Shown here: in pieces, positions 34,446 to 43,640 of the stretch
How positions within the stretch are numbered: position 1 is the first letter of the stretch
Layout: every line of letters begins with the position of its first letter
Assembly: GCF_002272925.1 (NCBI RefSeq)
Contig: NZ_MLAR01000011.1
Span: 1 to 52,802, forward strand
Origin: Helicobacter sp. 13S00401-1
GTDB lineage: Bacteria > Campylobacterota > Campylobacteria > Campylobacterales > Helicobacteraceae
Reading direction: 5' to 3'
Length of the DNA stretch: 52,802 bases
The notes under the pieces: model-generated
Database searches by the model: none
The model's input: only the letters and a program-made list of their open reading frames with translations
What the model was told of the DNA's origin: nothing
Program-made: the position numbers and the translations under genes

Positions 34446-37400
34446 TTATGTTAGCTTTAGCTTTTTAGCGATTATCTTAAATGTTGGAGGTAAGATTAGC
34501 AAAGTAAGTATGCTAGAAGTTACAAGTCCACCAAGTACAACTATAGCTAAAGGTTTTTGAACTTCAGAGCCTACGCCATGAGATAAAAGCATAGGCACAA
34601 GTCCTAGGGCTGCTATAAAAGCTGTCATTAAAACTGGTCTTAAACGTCTTTTTGCTCCCATCTCTACTGCTTCATCTATAGTATGGTTTTGTTTTATAAG
34701 CTGCACAAAGTAGCCTACCATAACAAGACCATTTAACACAGCTATACCAAAGAGGGCTATAAAGCCTACACTTGCAGGCACTGACATATACTCTCCTGAT
34801 AAGAAAAGTGAGATAAGCCCACCAGTTACAGCAAAAGGTATATTTAAAAGTATAAGTAGTGATAAAGATATACTTCTAAAAGTAAAGAAAAGTATGAAAA
34901 AGATCACTAGTATGCTTATAGGTATAACAGTAGCAAAACGTGCATTAGCCCTTTGTTGATTCTCAAACTGACCACCATAGGTTATAGAGTAGCCACTAGG
35001 TAGTTTTACTTCAGAGTTTATCTTTTGTTTTACTTCATCTACAAAGCTTCCTAAGTCCCTACCAGCTACATTACTTCTTACTACGCTATATCTTTTACCA
35101 CCTTCTCTAACTATGCTTATAGGGCCATCTACTTCTTTTATAGTAGCTATTGAAGTTATAGGCACTGCTAAGTCAGCATCACTTGCAAGCTCTAAGTTTT
35201 TAAGCTTAGCTATATCATAAGTTATGCTTTCATCTTGGCGGATAATAACTGGTGTTCTTATAAAGCCTGAAGGGATGTAGTCTACAAAGATTCCTTCTAA
35301 AGAGCTTTTCATAAACTTTGAAAACTCATCTGTGCTTATACCAGCCCTAGCCATGGCCTCTCTTGAAGGGGTTATATAAAGGTAGTTTACTCCTTTATTA
35401 AGCGCAGTATAAACCTCACTACTTCCATGGACCTTTCTTAAGATATCTGCTATCTGCGCACTTAGTTTATTTAACTCATCTATATCAGCACCAAAGATTT
35501 TTATAGCTAGATCTCCCCTAACTCCAGTTAGCATCTCACTAGTTCTCATCTCTATTGGTTGAGTGAAGATAAAACTAACTCCTTTTATATCTCTTACAGC
35601 ATTATTCATCTTTTCTATTAGTTCTTTTTTAGTTTTTACCTTCCACTCTTTATGAGGTTTAACAGAGATAAAAAGATCAGTTTGATTAAGCCCTGATATA
35701 TCAAGCCCTAGCTCATCACTACCTGTTCTTCCAACTATCTCTTTTATCTCTGGAACTTTTTCCATTAAAAGCTTTTCTATCTTTAAGACTATCTCGCGAG
35801 ACTGAGGCAGCGATATAGAAGGTACTGTTTCAACTGTTAAAACTATCTCTCCTTCATCAAGATTAGGCATAAAAGCCTTGCCGATATAAGGAAAGAGAGA
35901 GAAAGAAAAGACTAAGAAGATAAGGGCTATAACTATAACTTTCTTAGGGTTGTTTAGACAAAACCTTAGGCTTGGATTATAGATATAGTTAAAAAAGCGT
36001 ATCAAAAAAGTATCTTTATGAGGCTTAGCTTTTAAAACAAGTGAGCTTATAACTGGGATAACTGTAATAGATAGGATTAAAGAGCCAATTAGCGCAAAAA
36101 CTATAGTTGCACCAAGTGGAGAAAACATCTTGCCCTCTAAACCTTCAAGCGTTAAGATAGGTATAAAAAATACTATGATGATAATTATCCCACTTACTAC
36201 AGAAACTGATATCTCTTTACAAGATCTATAAATAGAGTGAAGTTTAGTGGAGTTTTGATCGTGGCTTAGCCTCTCAAAAGCGTTTTCTACCATAACTACA
36301 GCACTATCTACTAAGATTCCAACTGCGATTATTAGCCCTCCTAAACTCATTAAATTTGCCGTTATATGAGTAAAGTGCATAAGTATAAAAGCTACACTTA
36401 AAGCAAGAGGTAGTATCACGCTAACTGCAACAGCAGCCCTTAAGTCCCCTAGGAATAAAAATAGCAGTATGATGATTAAAACTATGGCTTCTATAAGCAC
36501 TTTTATGACATTATCAACAGCTTTTTGGGTTAGATCAGATCTGTTGTAGTAAGTTATTAACTTTACTCCTCTTGGGAGTTCTGCTTTTATCTCATCAAGC
36601 TTTTTTTCAACTGCTGTGATAGTGTTTTTAGAGTTAGCTCCTTTTAGACCTAAGACTACAGCTTGCACTGTTTCTTCATTGCCATCACGAGTGATAAAAC
36701 CAAGACGCGTCAAGTGATTTTGCGTAACAGTTGCAAAGTCTTTTATACGCACATAGCCACTTTTAGTAGAGATGGCTATATTTTCTATATCATCCATATT
36801 CTTAGCAGCAGATTCTATTTTGACGATATAAGATTCGCCTTTACGGTTTATGATACCCGCACCGTCATTTTTAAGATTCTCTTTTAAGGCATCTTCTAGC
36901 TCATTCATGGAAATTCCAAGCTTAGCCATATCATGAAAGTCTGGAATCACAACATAAGCCTTAGCATAACCTCCCATAACACTTACATCAGCAACACCCT
37001 TTATACTTCTAAGTGCTGGCCTTATGGTAAAGTCCATAAGCTCTCGCTTTTCAGTTAAAGATATATCCCCTTCTATAGTTATCATATACATATCACTAAG
37101 TGGAGTGACTATGGGGGCTAGAGAAACACTAACTCCTTCAGGGAGATCTGGCAAGATGTTAGCTAGCTTTTCACTAACCATATTTCTCGCTAGGTAGATA
37201 TTTACAGAATCTTCAAAGTCTATAGTTATATCAGCAGTTGAGTACTTACTTGTGCTTCTTAAGGACTTTTGACCTTGCAAGCCTAATAAGTCAAGCTCTA
37301 AAGGGCGTATAACTCTGTTTTCTAACTCTTCAGGGCTTGCTCCTGGATACTTTACTACTATCCTAACTTGAGTGCTACTTACATCTGGATAAGCATCAAT

Positions 37401-37505
37401 TGGTATATTAATAAAATTATAAACGCCGTATATAAAAAGCAAACAAGCCATGATGACAACGATAATGCGTTGTCTTAGTGAAAACTCTATAATCTTTGCG
37501 AGCAT
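34446..37505 (-). CDS. Heavy-metal efflux RND transporter, CzcA/CznA-like
   Basis: 1019 residues, a normal HME-RND length. IIEFSLRQRIIVVIMAC starts TM1; the large periplasmic domains follow; TM4 carries GGLIIAVGILVDSAVVMVEN, whose Asp is part of the proton relay; GGSGS-type charged pairs are seen in later segments. The TM4 motif differs from the DFGLIVD form of Zn/Co/Cd exporters, so the ion cannot be assigned with confidence. By family knowledge it exports metal ions from periplasm and cytoplasm using proton flow. It shares one base with the adaptor gene upstream. Confidence 0.9.
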   Translation of the reverse strand: MLAKIIEFSLRQRIIVVIMACLLFIYGVYNFINIPIDAYPDVSSTQVRIVVKYPGASPEELENRVIRPLELDLLGLQGQKSLRSTSKYSTADITIDFEDSVNIYLARNMVSEKLANILPDLPEGVSVSLAPIVTPLSDMYMITIEGDISLTEKRELMDFTIRPALRSIKGVADVSVMGGYAKAYVVIPDFHDMAKLGISMNELEDALKENLKNDGAGIINRKGESYIVKIESAAKNMDDIENIAISTKSGYVRIKDFATVTQNHLTRLGFITRDGNEETVQAVVLGLKGANSKNTITAVEKKLDEIKAELPRGVKLITYYNRSDLTQKAVDNVIKVLIEAIVLIIILLFLFLGDLRAAVAVSVILPLALSVAFILMHFTHITANLMSLGGLIIAVGILVDSAVVMVENAFERLSHDQNSTKLHSIYRSCKEISVSVVSGIIIIIVFFIPILTLEGLEGKMFSPLGATIVFALIGSLILSITVIPVISSLVLKAKPHKDTFLIRFFNYIYNPSLRFCLNNPKKVIVIALIFLVFSFSLFPYIGKAFMPNLDEGEIVLTVETVPSISLPQSREIVLKIEKLLMEKVPEIKEIVGRTGSDELGLDISGLNQTDLFISVKPHKEWKVKTKKELIEKMNNAVRDIKGVSFIFTQPIEMRTSEMLTGVRGDLAIKIFGADIDELNKLSAQIADILRKVHGSSEVYTALNKGVNYLYITPSREAMARAGISTDEFSKFMKSSLEGIFVDYIPSGFIRTPVIIRQDESITYDIAKLKNLELASDADLAVPITSIATIKEVDGPISIVREGGKRYSVVRSNVAGRDLGSFVDEVKQKINSEVKLPSGYSITYGGQFENQQRANARFATVIPISILVIFFILFFTFRSISLSLLILLNIPFAVTGGLISLFLSGEYMSVPASVGFIALFGIAVLNGLVMVGYFVQLIKQNHTIDEAVEMGAKRRLRPVLMTAFIAALGLVPMLLSHGVGSEVQKPLAIVVLGGLVTSSILTLLILPPTFKIIAKKLKLT

Positions 37506-38593
37506 TATTCTCCTTCGCCTACGCCATTTATAATGCCTTTAAGTGTAACTAAAGATCCGCTTGCTATGGATGTGCCTTTTTTTATCTCTGGTGAAGTTAT
37601 GATAAAGGCATTATCTCTTTCTTCTAAGACATTAACATTAATTGGCAAAAAGCCTGTTTTGGTTTTTTTGAAAACTAAGTAGTCATTATTATTTTTTATG
37701 ATGGCATCAGTTGGAACTACAAAGGCGTTACTTGGTATGCTTCCTGAAATATAGACTTCTATTATCTCGCCTACTTTATAGTCACTGCCTTTAGTATTGG
37801 TTATATTAGCTATAGCGCTTATGCTGTTTGAGTTTTTATCTACTACGACTGAAACTGTGCCTACATAACCTATGACATTACCATTTGAATCCATAACTAC
37901 ATCACCAACACTTATATTATCTTTCATGCTTAAAGGAACTCTTATGGTAGCTAGTAGTTTTTTTGAAGTTGAGATTCTAATAAAGGGGCTATAAGCTGGT
38001 ATCTTTTGACCTATATAGTTTGGAGCTACACTTAAAGTCCCACTTCCATTAGCCCTAACCACAAAACCATATTTACCTCTAGGGTTGTTAACATCTATAC
38101 CAAATAGAGTAAGGGTATAAGTTATCTCACCTAGTTTTAACTTAAACTCATTCATAGCTAAATGGCTAGCTTGGGCCTCCCTTTCAGATATAACGCCTTC
38201 TTCAAAAAGCTTTTTATCTTTTAGTGCTATATCTTTTGCTACGTTGTATTTAGATAGGGTGTTTTGATACTCAAAAAAGAGATTACTTAGCTCATTAGAG
38301 CTAATCTCTGCTATCTTTTCACCCTTTTTTACTTTCTGACCTTCTTTTTTGTAGATATTAACCACTATAACTTCAGAGCTAGTAGTTCTTGTATATCCTT
38401 CTTTACCATCAAAGTCTATAACAGCACTAAAAGGTATGCCCTTACCAGTATAGTTTTCATCCACAGTAGTTGTGGTTAAACCCATGTAGTCCATGTCTTT
38501 TTGGCTTACTGTGATTGGTTTATAGGTGTGGGCACTTAAACTTGTTATGCTTAAGGTGATTAGAAATGTAAAAAAGGCTACTAGTATCTTCAT
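37505..38593 (-). CDS. Periplasmic adaptor (membrane fusion) protein of the metal exporter
   Basis: 362 residues. A signal peptide (LVAFFTFLITLSITSLSA) precedes a typical MFP arrangement: a beta-barrel start with GKGIPFSAVIDFDGKEGY, a lipoyl-like KKEGQKVKKGEKIAEI, an alpha hairpin (about 108-160) and a beta-barrel with GQKIPAYSPFIRI. By family knowledge it links the RND pump to the TolC-type channel and delivers metal. The gene is the first of a three-gene unit (adaptor-pump-DUF3240). The start is ATG at 38593. Confidence 0.88.
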   Translation of the reverse strand: MKILVAFFTFLITLSITSLSAHTYKPITVSQKDMDYMGLTTTTVDENYTGKGIPFSAVIDFDGKEGYTRTTSSEVIVVNIYKKEGQKVKKGEKIAEISSNELSNLFFEYQNTLSKYNVAKDIALKDKKLFEEGVISEREAQASHLAMNEFKLKLGEITYTLTLFGIDVNNPRGKYGFVVRANGSGTLSVAPNYIGQKIPAYSPFIRISTSKKLLATIRVPLSMKDNISVGDVVMDSNGNVIGYVGTVSVVVDKNSNSISAIANITNTKGSDYKVGEIIEVYISGSIPSNAFVVPTDAIIKNNNDYLVFKKTKTGFLPINVNVLEERDNAFIITSPEIKKGTSIASGSLVTLKGIINGVGEGE

Positions 38594-38687
38594 ATTTCAT
38601 CCTTGGCTTTTTGTATCATAGATCTTCATAGCAATCATCTTTTTAATGGATATGCACACTATTCTATCTTAGAATTATTATTTACTG

Positions 38688-38739
38688 AGTAATATGAGAA
38701 TGTAACAACAATTTTTATTGTATAAATTCTCATATTACT
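38688..38739. promoter_or_regulatory. 14-bp perfect inverted repeat upstream of the metal exporter operon
   Basis: AGTAATATGAGAAT (38688-38701) and ATTCTCATATTACT (38726-38739) surround 24 bases that contain a smaller ACAAT/ATTGT hairpin. It lies 95-146 bp upstream of the adaptor start. It could be an operator for a metal-responsive regulator or an RNA hairpin in the leader. Confidence 0.5.
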
Positions 38740-38998
38740 ATGATTATTGCTATTACTTTCGCTAATGTTGATTGGATGTAATAATTAAGTAAAATTTAAC
38801 ATTAAATAGACAATATACAAACATCAAAACTTTCTTGCACAACTTCTTGCTAGTTTGCCCATATCAAGTGCGAAGATGGCTAAAAGCTAAACTTAGCTTT
38901 AATATAAATAAGTAGTGATAGATTTTACTTTTTTAAGATTATATAAGGCTGCAAGTTCTACTTACTTACTACGCACTTAGGGTCCGCACTAACATAGA

Positions 38999-39258
38999 TA
39001 TCAGATATTTCTTTCCCTTCTATTTTTCTTAAAACAGCCAAAGAGTGAAAAAAAGGGGGGAGGAGACCCTATCTTGAGCAAAGCCCTCCCCTTATCCCTC
39101 TAAGTTTTTATTTTATAAATATTTACCCAGTAGTCTCTCACACGCTTGTTTTTGCTAGTACAAAAACCCAAAAGCAAGAGTGCCTTTGACTTAAAAAATA
39201 TAACTACTAGAAACTTAATTATATATAGATAGTTGCCCGTTAAAAATCACACATCTAT
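38999..39258. repeat. Dispersed hairpin-rich repeat, diverged copy M1
   Basis: Contains GGGGAGG (39057-39063) pairing with CCTCCCC (39085-39091), a GTTTTTG/CAAAAAC hairpin with loop CTAGTA (39148-39167), then the conserved 3' module AAGCAAGAGTGCC...GACTTAAAAAATATAACTA...ATATAGATAGTTGCCCGTTAAAAAT (shown in pieces, 39172-39245). Lies 85 bp past the stop of the outer membrane protein gene. The flanks 38740-38998 and 39259-39343 show no gene. Confidence 0.7.
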
Positions 39259-39343
39259 ACACGATAACATTTAATAGCCATTGCAAAAACAAGCTAAAAA
39301 CCACTAGTGATAATTAGACATTAAAAACCTATATTAATACTTT

Positions 39344-40220
39344 TTAAAACACATGCGTATAGCCAAAGGTGAATATATAATTTTGCAATACAACAGAGCC
39401 TGCATCTATAGAATTTCCAGAAGTTTGTATTACATAATTTGCTGAGGTAGGTGATACTACAGTCACACCAAGAGCTATGATGTTCTTACCAACTTTTTTA
39501 CCAGGTAGATACTCTATGCCAAAGTTACCACTATAGATATATGAGTTCCTTTTTTGTATCTGCGGAGTAGGTATGGTAATGCTAGAAGAGCTTGTGCTAT
39601 CAACATTTACCCCACCACTCGCCATACTCGCACTTGAAGTAATTGCACGAACATCAAAAAGGCTTTGCACCCCAGAACCTCCTCCTACATATATCCCCCA
39701 TTTCCTAGTAAAGTTATAGTAAAAGTCTAGATTGGCAAGAAGTGAATTAATCGCATATGAAGTACTAAAAGAAAAACTATCCCCTACATATAATCTCATC
39801 CCTATACTTTTAGTAAAAGCCACTTGATAACCAAGGCGTAAACCAAGTAAGTAGCCAACACCACTTCTATCTCCATCATAAAAACCATCGGAAAAAGAAA
39901 ACGAAGTAGCATCATGATAAGAAAAACCTGCATCTATACCAAAAAGTACTCCACTAGTTTTAACCCTTTCCCCAGCGTAGTCATTAGCTTCTTTATCATC
40001 AACTCTATTAGCATTAACTTCACTATTATTAGCACTTGTACTAGTGTCTAGTTGGCCTAGTATGTTAAGCTCTTGTTCTTTGCAAGTAAGGGAAGTAGAA
40101 TCACTCTTTGAAGGCACACATATCAAACTAAAAGCTTTTGGCTCTTGCGCACTTAAAGCACTACTGCTTAAACCTACTAATGCCGCTAAGATAATAGAAC
40201 TAGCTATTACTGTTTTTTCA
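39344..40220 (-). pseudogene. Outer membrane beta-barrel protein gene with a frameshift in the signal peptide
   Basis: The main frame (39344-40126, about 260 residues) is a barrel with FGIDAGFSYHDATSF, GYLLGLRLGYQV, GGGSGVQSLF and a final FTFGYTHVF. It has no ATG: its frame continues upstream as a good signal-peptide core (SIILAALVG, SALSA) until a stop at 40217-40219. A well-placed ATG at 40218-40220, with AAGG in front, is one frame off at a run of six adenines (coding strand; 40212-40217). Loss of one A or gain of two joins the parts into MK(K)NSNSCSIILAALVG. It is therefore a phase-off or damaged gene, or a sequencing error; start at an inner TTG (40124-40126) would lack export. Confidence 0.65.
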
Positions 40221-40895
40221 TTTTGTACCTTTTTTATTTTGTTGTTTTATAATTTTTATGATTGCTCATAATGGTAAAGTCAAGCCAGTTGGCATAAGAT
40301 ATCTTTGCAAGTTTTCTAACTGCATATGACTATATGATTTAACAAAGATTAACTTTACTAACTTTATGTTTTATGAGTGCGAAATATTGTAAGCCTTTTT
40401 TTTAGATTAAAAAAAGCTTAATGTGAGATATTTTCGTATCAACTACTTATTTTTCTAGAGGTTAATAAAAATGTATTTACTTAGCAGATGCTATCTAGTG
40501 ACTAGATTTGATATTTTACGCTGATAACTAGAAAGCAACTAAAACTTAGCACAACACTTCTTAACGCAATACTCTACTTTTTATAGCTTTATGGAATCTA
40601 AGTTTTTATTTATCAATTTTTACAAAAAGACTTTCTTGTAAAAATCTAGTTGTTTTTAAAAAAGCTTTGCTTTAAAGCCAAAGGGAAACTAAAGAAGGGT
40701 TACTCTCTTTTTGTTTAATTTAGAAAAAAACATATAAATTAAGTAAAAATAAAAAAATGTTGAAACATGGAATCTATAAATATCTAATTTTCACCTAGGC
40801 CCATAAAACTCTTAGCACATGACTAGGAGTATAGATTCTATAAATTTGCATAATATAAGGCATTCTCTTAAAGATAGGAGTAAGTAAGATCTACC
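40221..40895. other. Gene-free stretch before the helicase gene
   Basis: AT-rich with no coding frame. It holds a 10-bp stem-loop, ATTTTTACAA (40616-40625) with TTGTAAAAAT (40636-40645), and two opposed GAWTCTA motifs at about 40774 and 40835. The part near 40221-40270 must contain the promoter of the outer membrane protein gene, but I see no clear boxes. Confidence 0.5.
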
Positions 40896-42188
40896 TTAAA
40901 ACAAACTATCTACATCTATAACTTCTCTACACTCTCTTAAAAACCTAACCACCCTAGCATCCATTATCACGTCTTTAGTGCTTATATCGCGCATTAAGTG
41001 TATATCTTCTTTGCGTCTAGTCCTACTTAAAGCAACATAAAGCTGTCCGTGCGCAAAGGCTCCTTTATTTATATCAATTATCACTTTATCTAAGGTCTTA
41101 CCTTGTGCTTTATGTATACTTAAGGCATAGCCAAGCTGAAGTGGGAACTGAGTAAACTTGCCCATCTCTTTTTCTTTTAAAGCCCCACTACTATCTAGCT
41201 CATAACTATAGCTAGTCCACTCTTCCCTAGCAACTTTTACTATCTTGTTACCTTGTAAGATTCTAACTACTACTACATCTTCTTCTAGATCTTCTACTAT
41301 GCCACTAGTGCCATTTATCCAAGTTGTAGCATTGTTTTTATTAAATATCACTAAGGCACCTACTTTTAGAGTTAAAACCTTTGGGGCTGGGGTGTTAAGA
41401 CTTTGATCAAAACTACCACTAGTTTTAGAGACATAAGTCTTGCTAGGAGAGCTTAAAAGAGCTAGCCTTTTTTCATTAACCTCATCTACCACTTTATTAT
41501 AAGGGGTTATAAGGAGGGCAGATTCTAAGATAGAGCTATCTTTAATCTTGCAAGTATTAAAGTAGCTTACTGCACTTTGTAAGTTTATAGCATCCCTTAT
41601 TTTGATAAGGTTTTCTAATAAGCCCTCATCTTCTTGCCTATAAACCTTGCTTAACTCTATAGTTTTAAATCTACCTTCTTTAAAAGCTTGCGAGTCAAAA
41701 AAGTAAGCCCTTCTGCTTCCATAAAACTGCTCACATATCTCATAGGTGTTAGACTTAATGACTGGAGGCAACTGACAAAGATCTCCAACTAATAGCATCT
41801 GGATTCCACCAAAGGGTTTAGAGCTAGACTTTGCTTGCTTGCATAATAAGTCTATGATATCAAGCATATCAGCCCTAACCATAGATATCTCATCTATAAC
41901 TATTAAATCAATCTTAGCAAGCATACTTTTTAGTCTTTTTCTAGGTGTTTTTAATATCTCATCAAAAACAAAAAAGTCACTTAAAGGAAGTTTGAAAAAT
42001 GAATGCAAGCTAACACCATCTATATTTAGTGCTGCTACTGCTGTTGGAGATGTAAGGGCTAGCCTCTTATTAGAGTTAGTTTTTAAGTAGTGTATGAAAG
42101 TAGACTTACCACTCCCTGCTTGGCCTTGCAAAAAGATGTTTTGTCTACTGTACTCCACCTCATTAAAAAGTGCTTTTAAGTCTGGCAT
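40896..42188 (-). CDS. PIF1-family/RecD-like superfamily 1B helicase
   Basis: 430 residues. Motif I is LQGQAGSGKST (about 20-30); motif II IVIDEISMVRADMLD; motif III LLVGDLCQLPPV; the C-terminal region has QLGYALSIHKAQGKTLD (motif V-like) and YVALSRTRRKEDI (motif VI). By family knowledge such proteins unwind DNA 5' to 3' and resolve G-quadruplexes or R-loops; bacterial versions are poorly studied. It is the last gene of a minus-strand run and follows the unknown 186-residue gene after about 90 bp. Confidence 0.88.
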   Translation of the reverse strand: MPDLKALFNEVEYSRQNIFLQGQAGSGKSTFIHYLKTNSNKRLALTSPTAVAALNIDGVSLHSFFKLPLSDFFVFDEILKTPRKRLKSMLAKIDLIVIDEISMVRADMLDIIDLLCKQAKSSSKPFGGIQMLLVGDLCQLPPVIKSNTYEICEQFYGSRRAYFFDSQAFKEGRFKTIELSKVYRQEDEGLLENLIKIRDAINLQSAVSYFNTCKIKDSSILESALLITPYNKVVDEVNEKRLALLSSPSKTYVSKTSGSFDQSLNTPAPKVLTLKVGALVIFNKNNATTWINGTSGIVEDLEEDVVVVRILQGNKIVKVAREEWTSYSYELDSSGALKEKEMGKFTQFPLQLGYALSIHKAQGKTLDKVIIDINKGAFAHGQLYVALSRTRRKEDIHLMRDISTKDVIMDARVVRFLRECREVIDVDSLF

Positions 42189-42280
42189 CTTAAACCTTTG
42201 TTTTTATTATAGATTCTATCTTCATAGCGTCTTTTTTAAGATTGCAAGACTAGACTTTAGCTAAGTGTTAGTTTTATGTT

Positions 42281-42841
42281 CTATCTACCTTGAAAGATTT
42301 TTAGTATATCAGCAGCGCTTACATTAGCTGAAGCCATGTCACTAGATTCCATAGAATCTAACTCGCTTAAAGTTCTAATAGAGTTCATGCACACACTTAT
42401 CTCATCTTTCTTACTAGCTATATAAGCACTTAGAGTTTTAAAGTTTTTAGCTTCTAGTAAAGGAAGGGGGCTATCCATCTCAAAACTTATCTCTACGCCA
42501 CTTAAAGAGGCATTTAAGTTAGCATCAAAAAGTTCTTTATCTACAAATCTAGCACTTGTTATAAGCTCGCGTGCTTGATTTAAAAGTAGCTCACTAGTAC
42601 TACTAGAGCTAGTTTCAAAAGGCGCTCTATCTTCAAAACCAAATTCCATCTTTGAGACTATAGTTTGAAGCTTATTAAGCTTAGATCTAAGCACTTGTAG
42701 GCAGCCTACTAGCTCATTTATCGCCTTCATACCTTCTCCAAAGCGATAGGTACTAACCTTACTAGGCATAGAATCTTTTAAGTTGATATCTGTATCTAGC
42801 CCATCTAAGTGCTTCTTTAAAGTCTGCAGCATCTTGTCCAT
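42281..42841 (-). CDS. Unknown helical protein, 186 residues
   Basis: Not recognised. No signal peptide or membrane segment. Two predicted helical regions (about 1-65, with LQVLRSKLNKLQTIVSKM in coiled-coil-like heptads, and about 80-180) are split by a serine-rich linker near 76-84. It ends DILKIFQGR. Flagellar chaperones and filament-associated proteins can look like this, but no motif decides. It lies between an outer membrane protein gene and the helicase gene on the same strand. Confidence 0.6.
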   Translation of the reverse strand: MDKMLQTLKKHLDGLDTDINLKDSMPSKVSTYRFGEGMKAINELVGCLQVLRSKLNKLQTIVSKMEFGFEDRAPFETSSSSTSELLLNQARELITSARFVDKELFDANLNASLSGVEISFEMDSPLPLLEAKNFKTLSAYIASKKDEISVCMNSIRTLSELDSMESSDMASANVSAADILKIFQGR

Positions 42842-42908
42842 ATTAAGCCTTTATCTTGAAATGTAGTATTTTCAAGCAAAGAACATGCCAAAGGAGTTTT
42901 AAAGACTT

Positions 42909-43640
42909 TTAAAAGAGGTAGGAGTAGCCTATACTACCTGAGTAATCAAGGGCTGTAGTGCTTACAAAGCTGTTTTCAACTGGAAGCAGCTTTACTAAAA
43001 ACTCGATTCTATGTTTATACGCTAAAGTAAAACTTATACCACCTTGAACTATAACTCCGTTTCTAAAAAGAGTGACGTGGTTTTGTGTATCTTTGTGATA
43101 GAGGGTTGCTAGTCCAAAGCCAGTGATTATCCCTACATAATAGCTATATGCATTATCTAACCTAAAGTCAGTAAAAAAGTCTAGGCCAAGACTAGCTGAG
43201 ACTGTGTAGCCAGAGTGTATGGCAGCGTTATTTATAAAAGCTATGTTGTGTAAAGCACCTTCAGCCTTAAGATAGCCTCTAACTCCTATAGCGTCATTTA
43301 GATAGGTTATAACCCCTCCATAAACTCCAAGTGCTATAGGATAGTTAGTCTCTTTGGAATCTACAGGCTGAAAAGGAAAAGTTCCTATAGAGACACCTAT
43401 AAAACGCCCACTTCTTTTCATGATGCTAACTTTAGCATTTATAAACTCCGACTTTAAATCAACCCCTTTACTACTAGATTCTAAAGGAACATAGTCTTTA
43501 GGGTTCATAACAAGATCATCATAGGAGTGGGAGTTATCTCCAAAGTTTATATCATTACCTCCCATATTACTCCCTTCTGCATAAAGCAAAGGAAGACTAA
43601 AAGAAAAGGTAAAAAAGACTATAAAGTAAAGCTTTTTCAT
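42909..43640 (-). CDS. Outer membrane beta-barrel protein linked to the CtsE-like gene
   Basis: 243 residues. A signal peptide (LYFIVFFTFSFSLPLLYA) is followed by an Asn/Asp-rich stretch and a barrel with amphipathic strands (FIGVSIGTFPF, IALGVYGGVI, VSASLGLDFF) ending GSIGYSYLF. No function is known. It overlaps the ATPase gene at 43637 by 4 nt, so the two are translationally coupled, a hint that this protein could work with the secretion/DNA uptake machinery; that is inference only. Confidence 0.8.
   Translation of the reverse strand: MKKLYFIVFFTFSFSLPLLYAEGSNMGGNDINFGDNSHSYDDLVMNPKDYVPLESSSKGVDLKSEFINAKVSIMKRSGRFIGVSIGTFPFQPVDSKETNYPIALGVYGGVITYLNDAIGVRGYLKAEGALHNIAFINNAAIHSGYTVSASLGLDFFTDFRLDNAYSYYVGIITGFGLATLYHKDTQNHVTLFRNGVIVQGGISFTLAYKHRIEFLVKLLPVENSFVSTTALDYSGSIGYSYLF

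Noticed and set aside
40896-43640. Helicase plus unknown protein as a defence system
   Set aside because: A PIF1-like helicase alone is housekeeping; there is no nuclease, protease or nucleotide-signalling partner, and the flanking genes are core metabolism.
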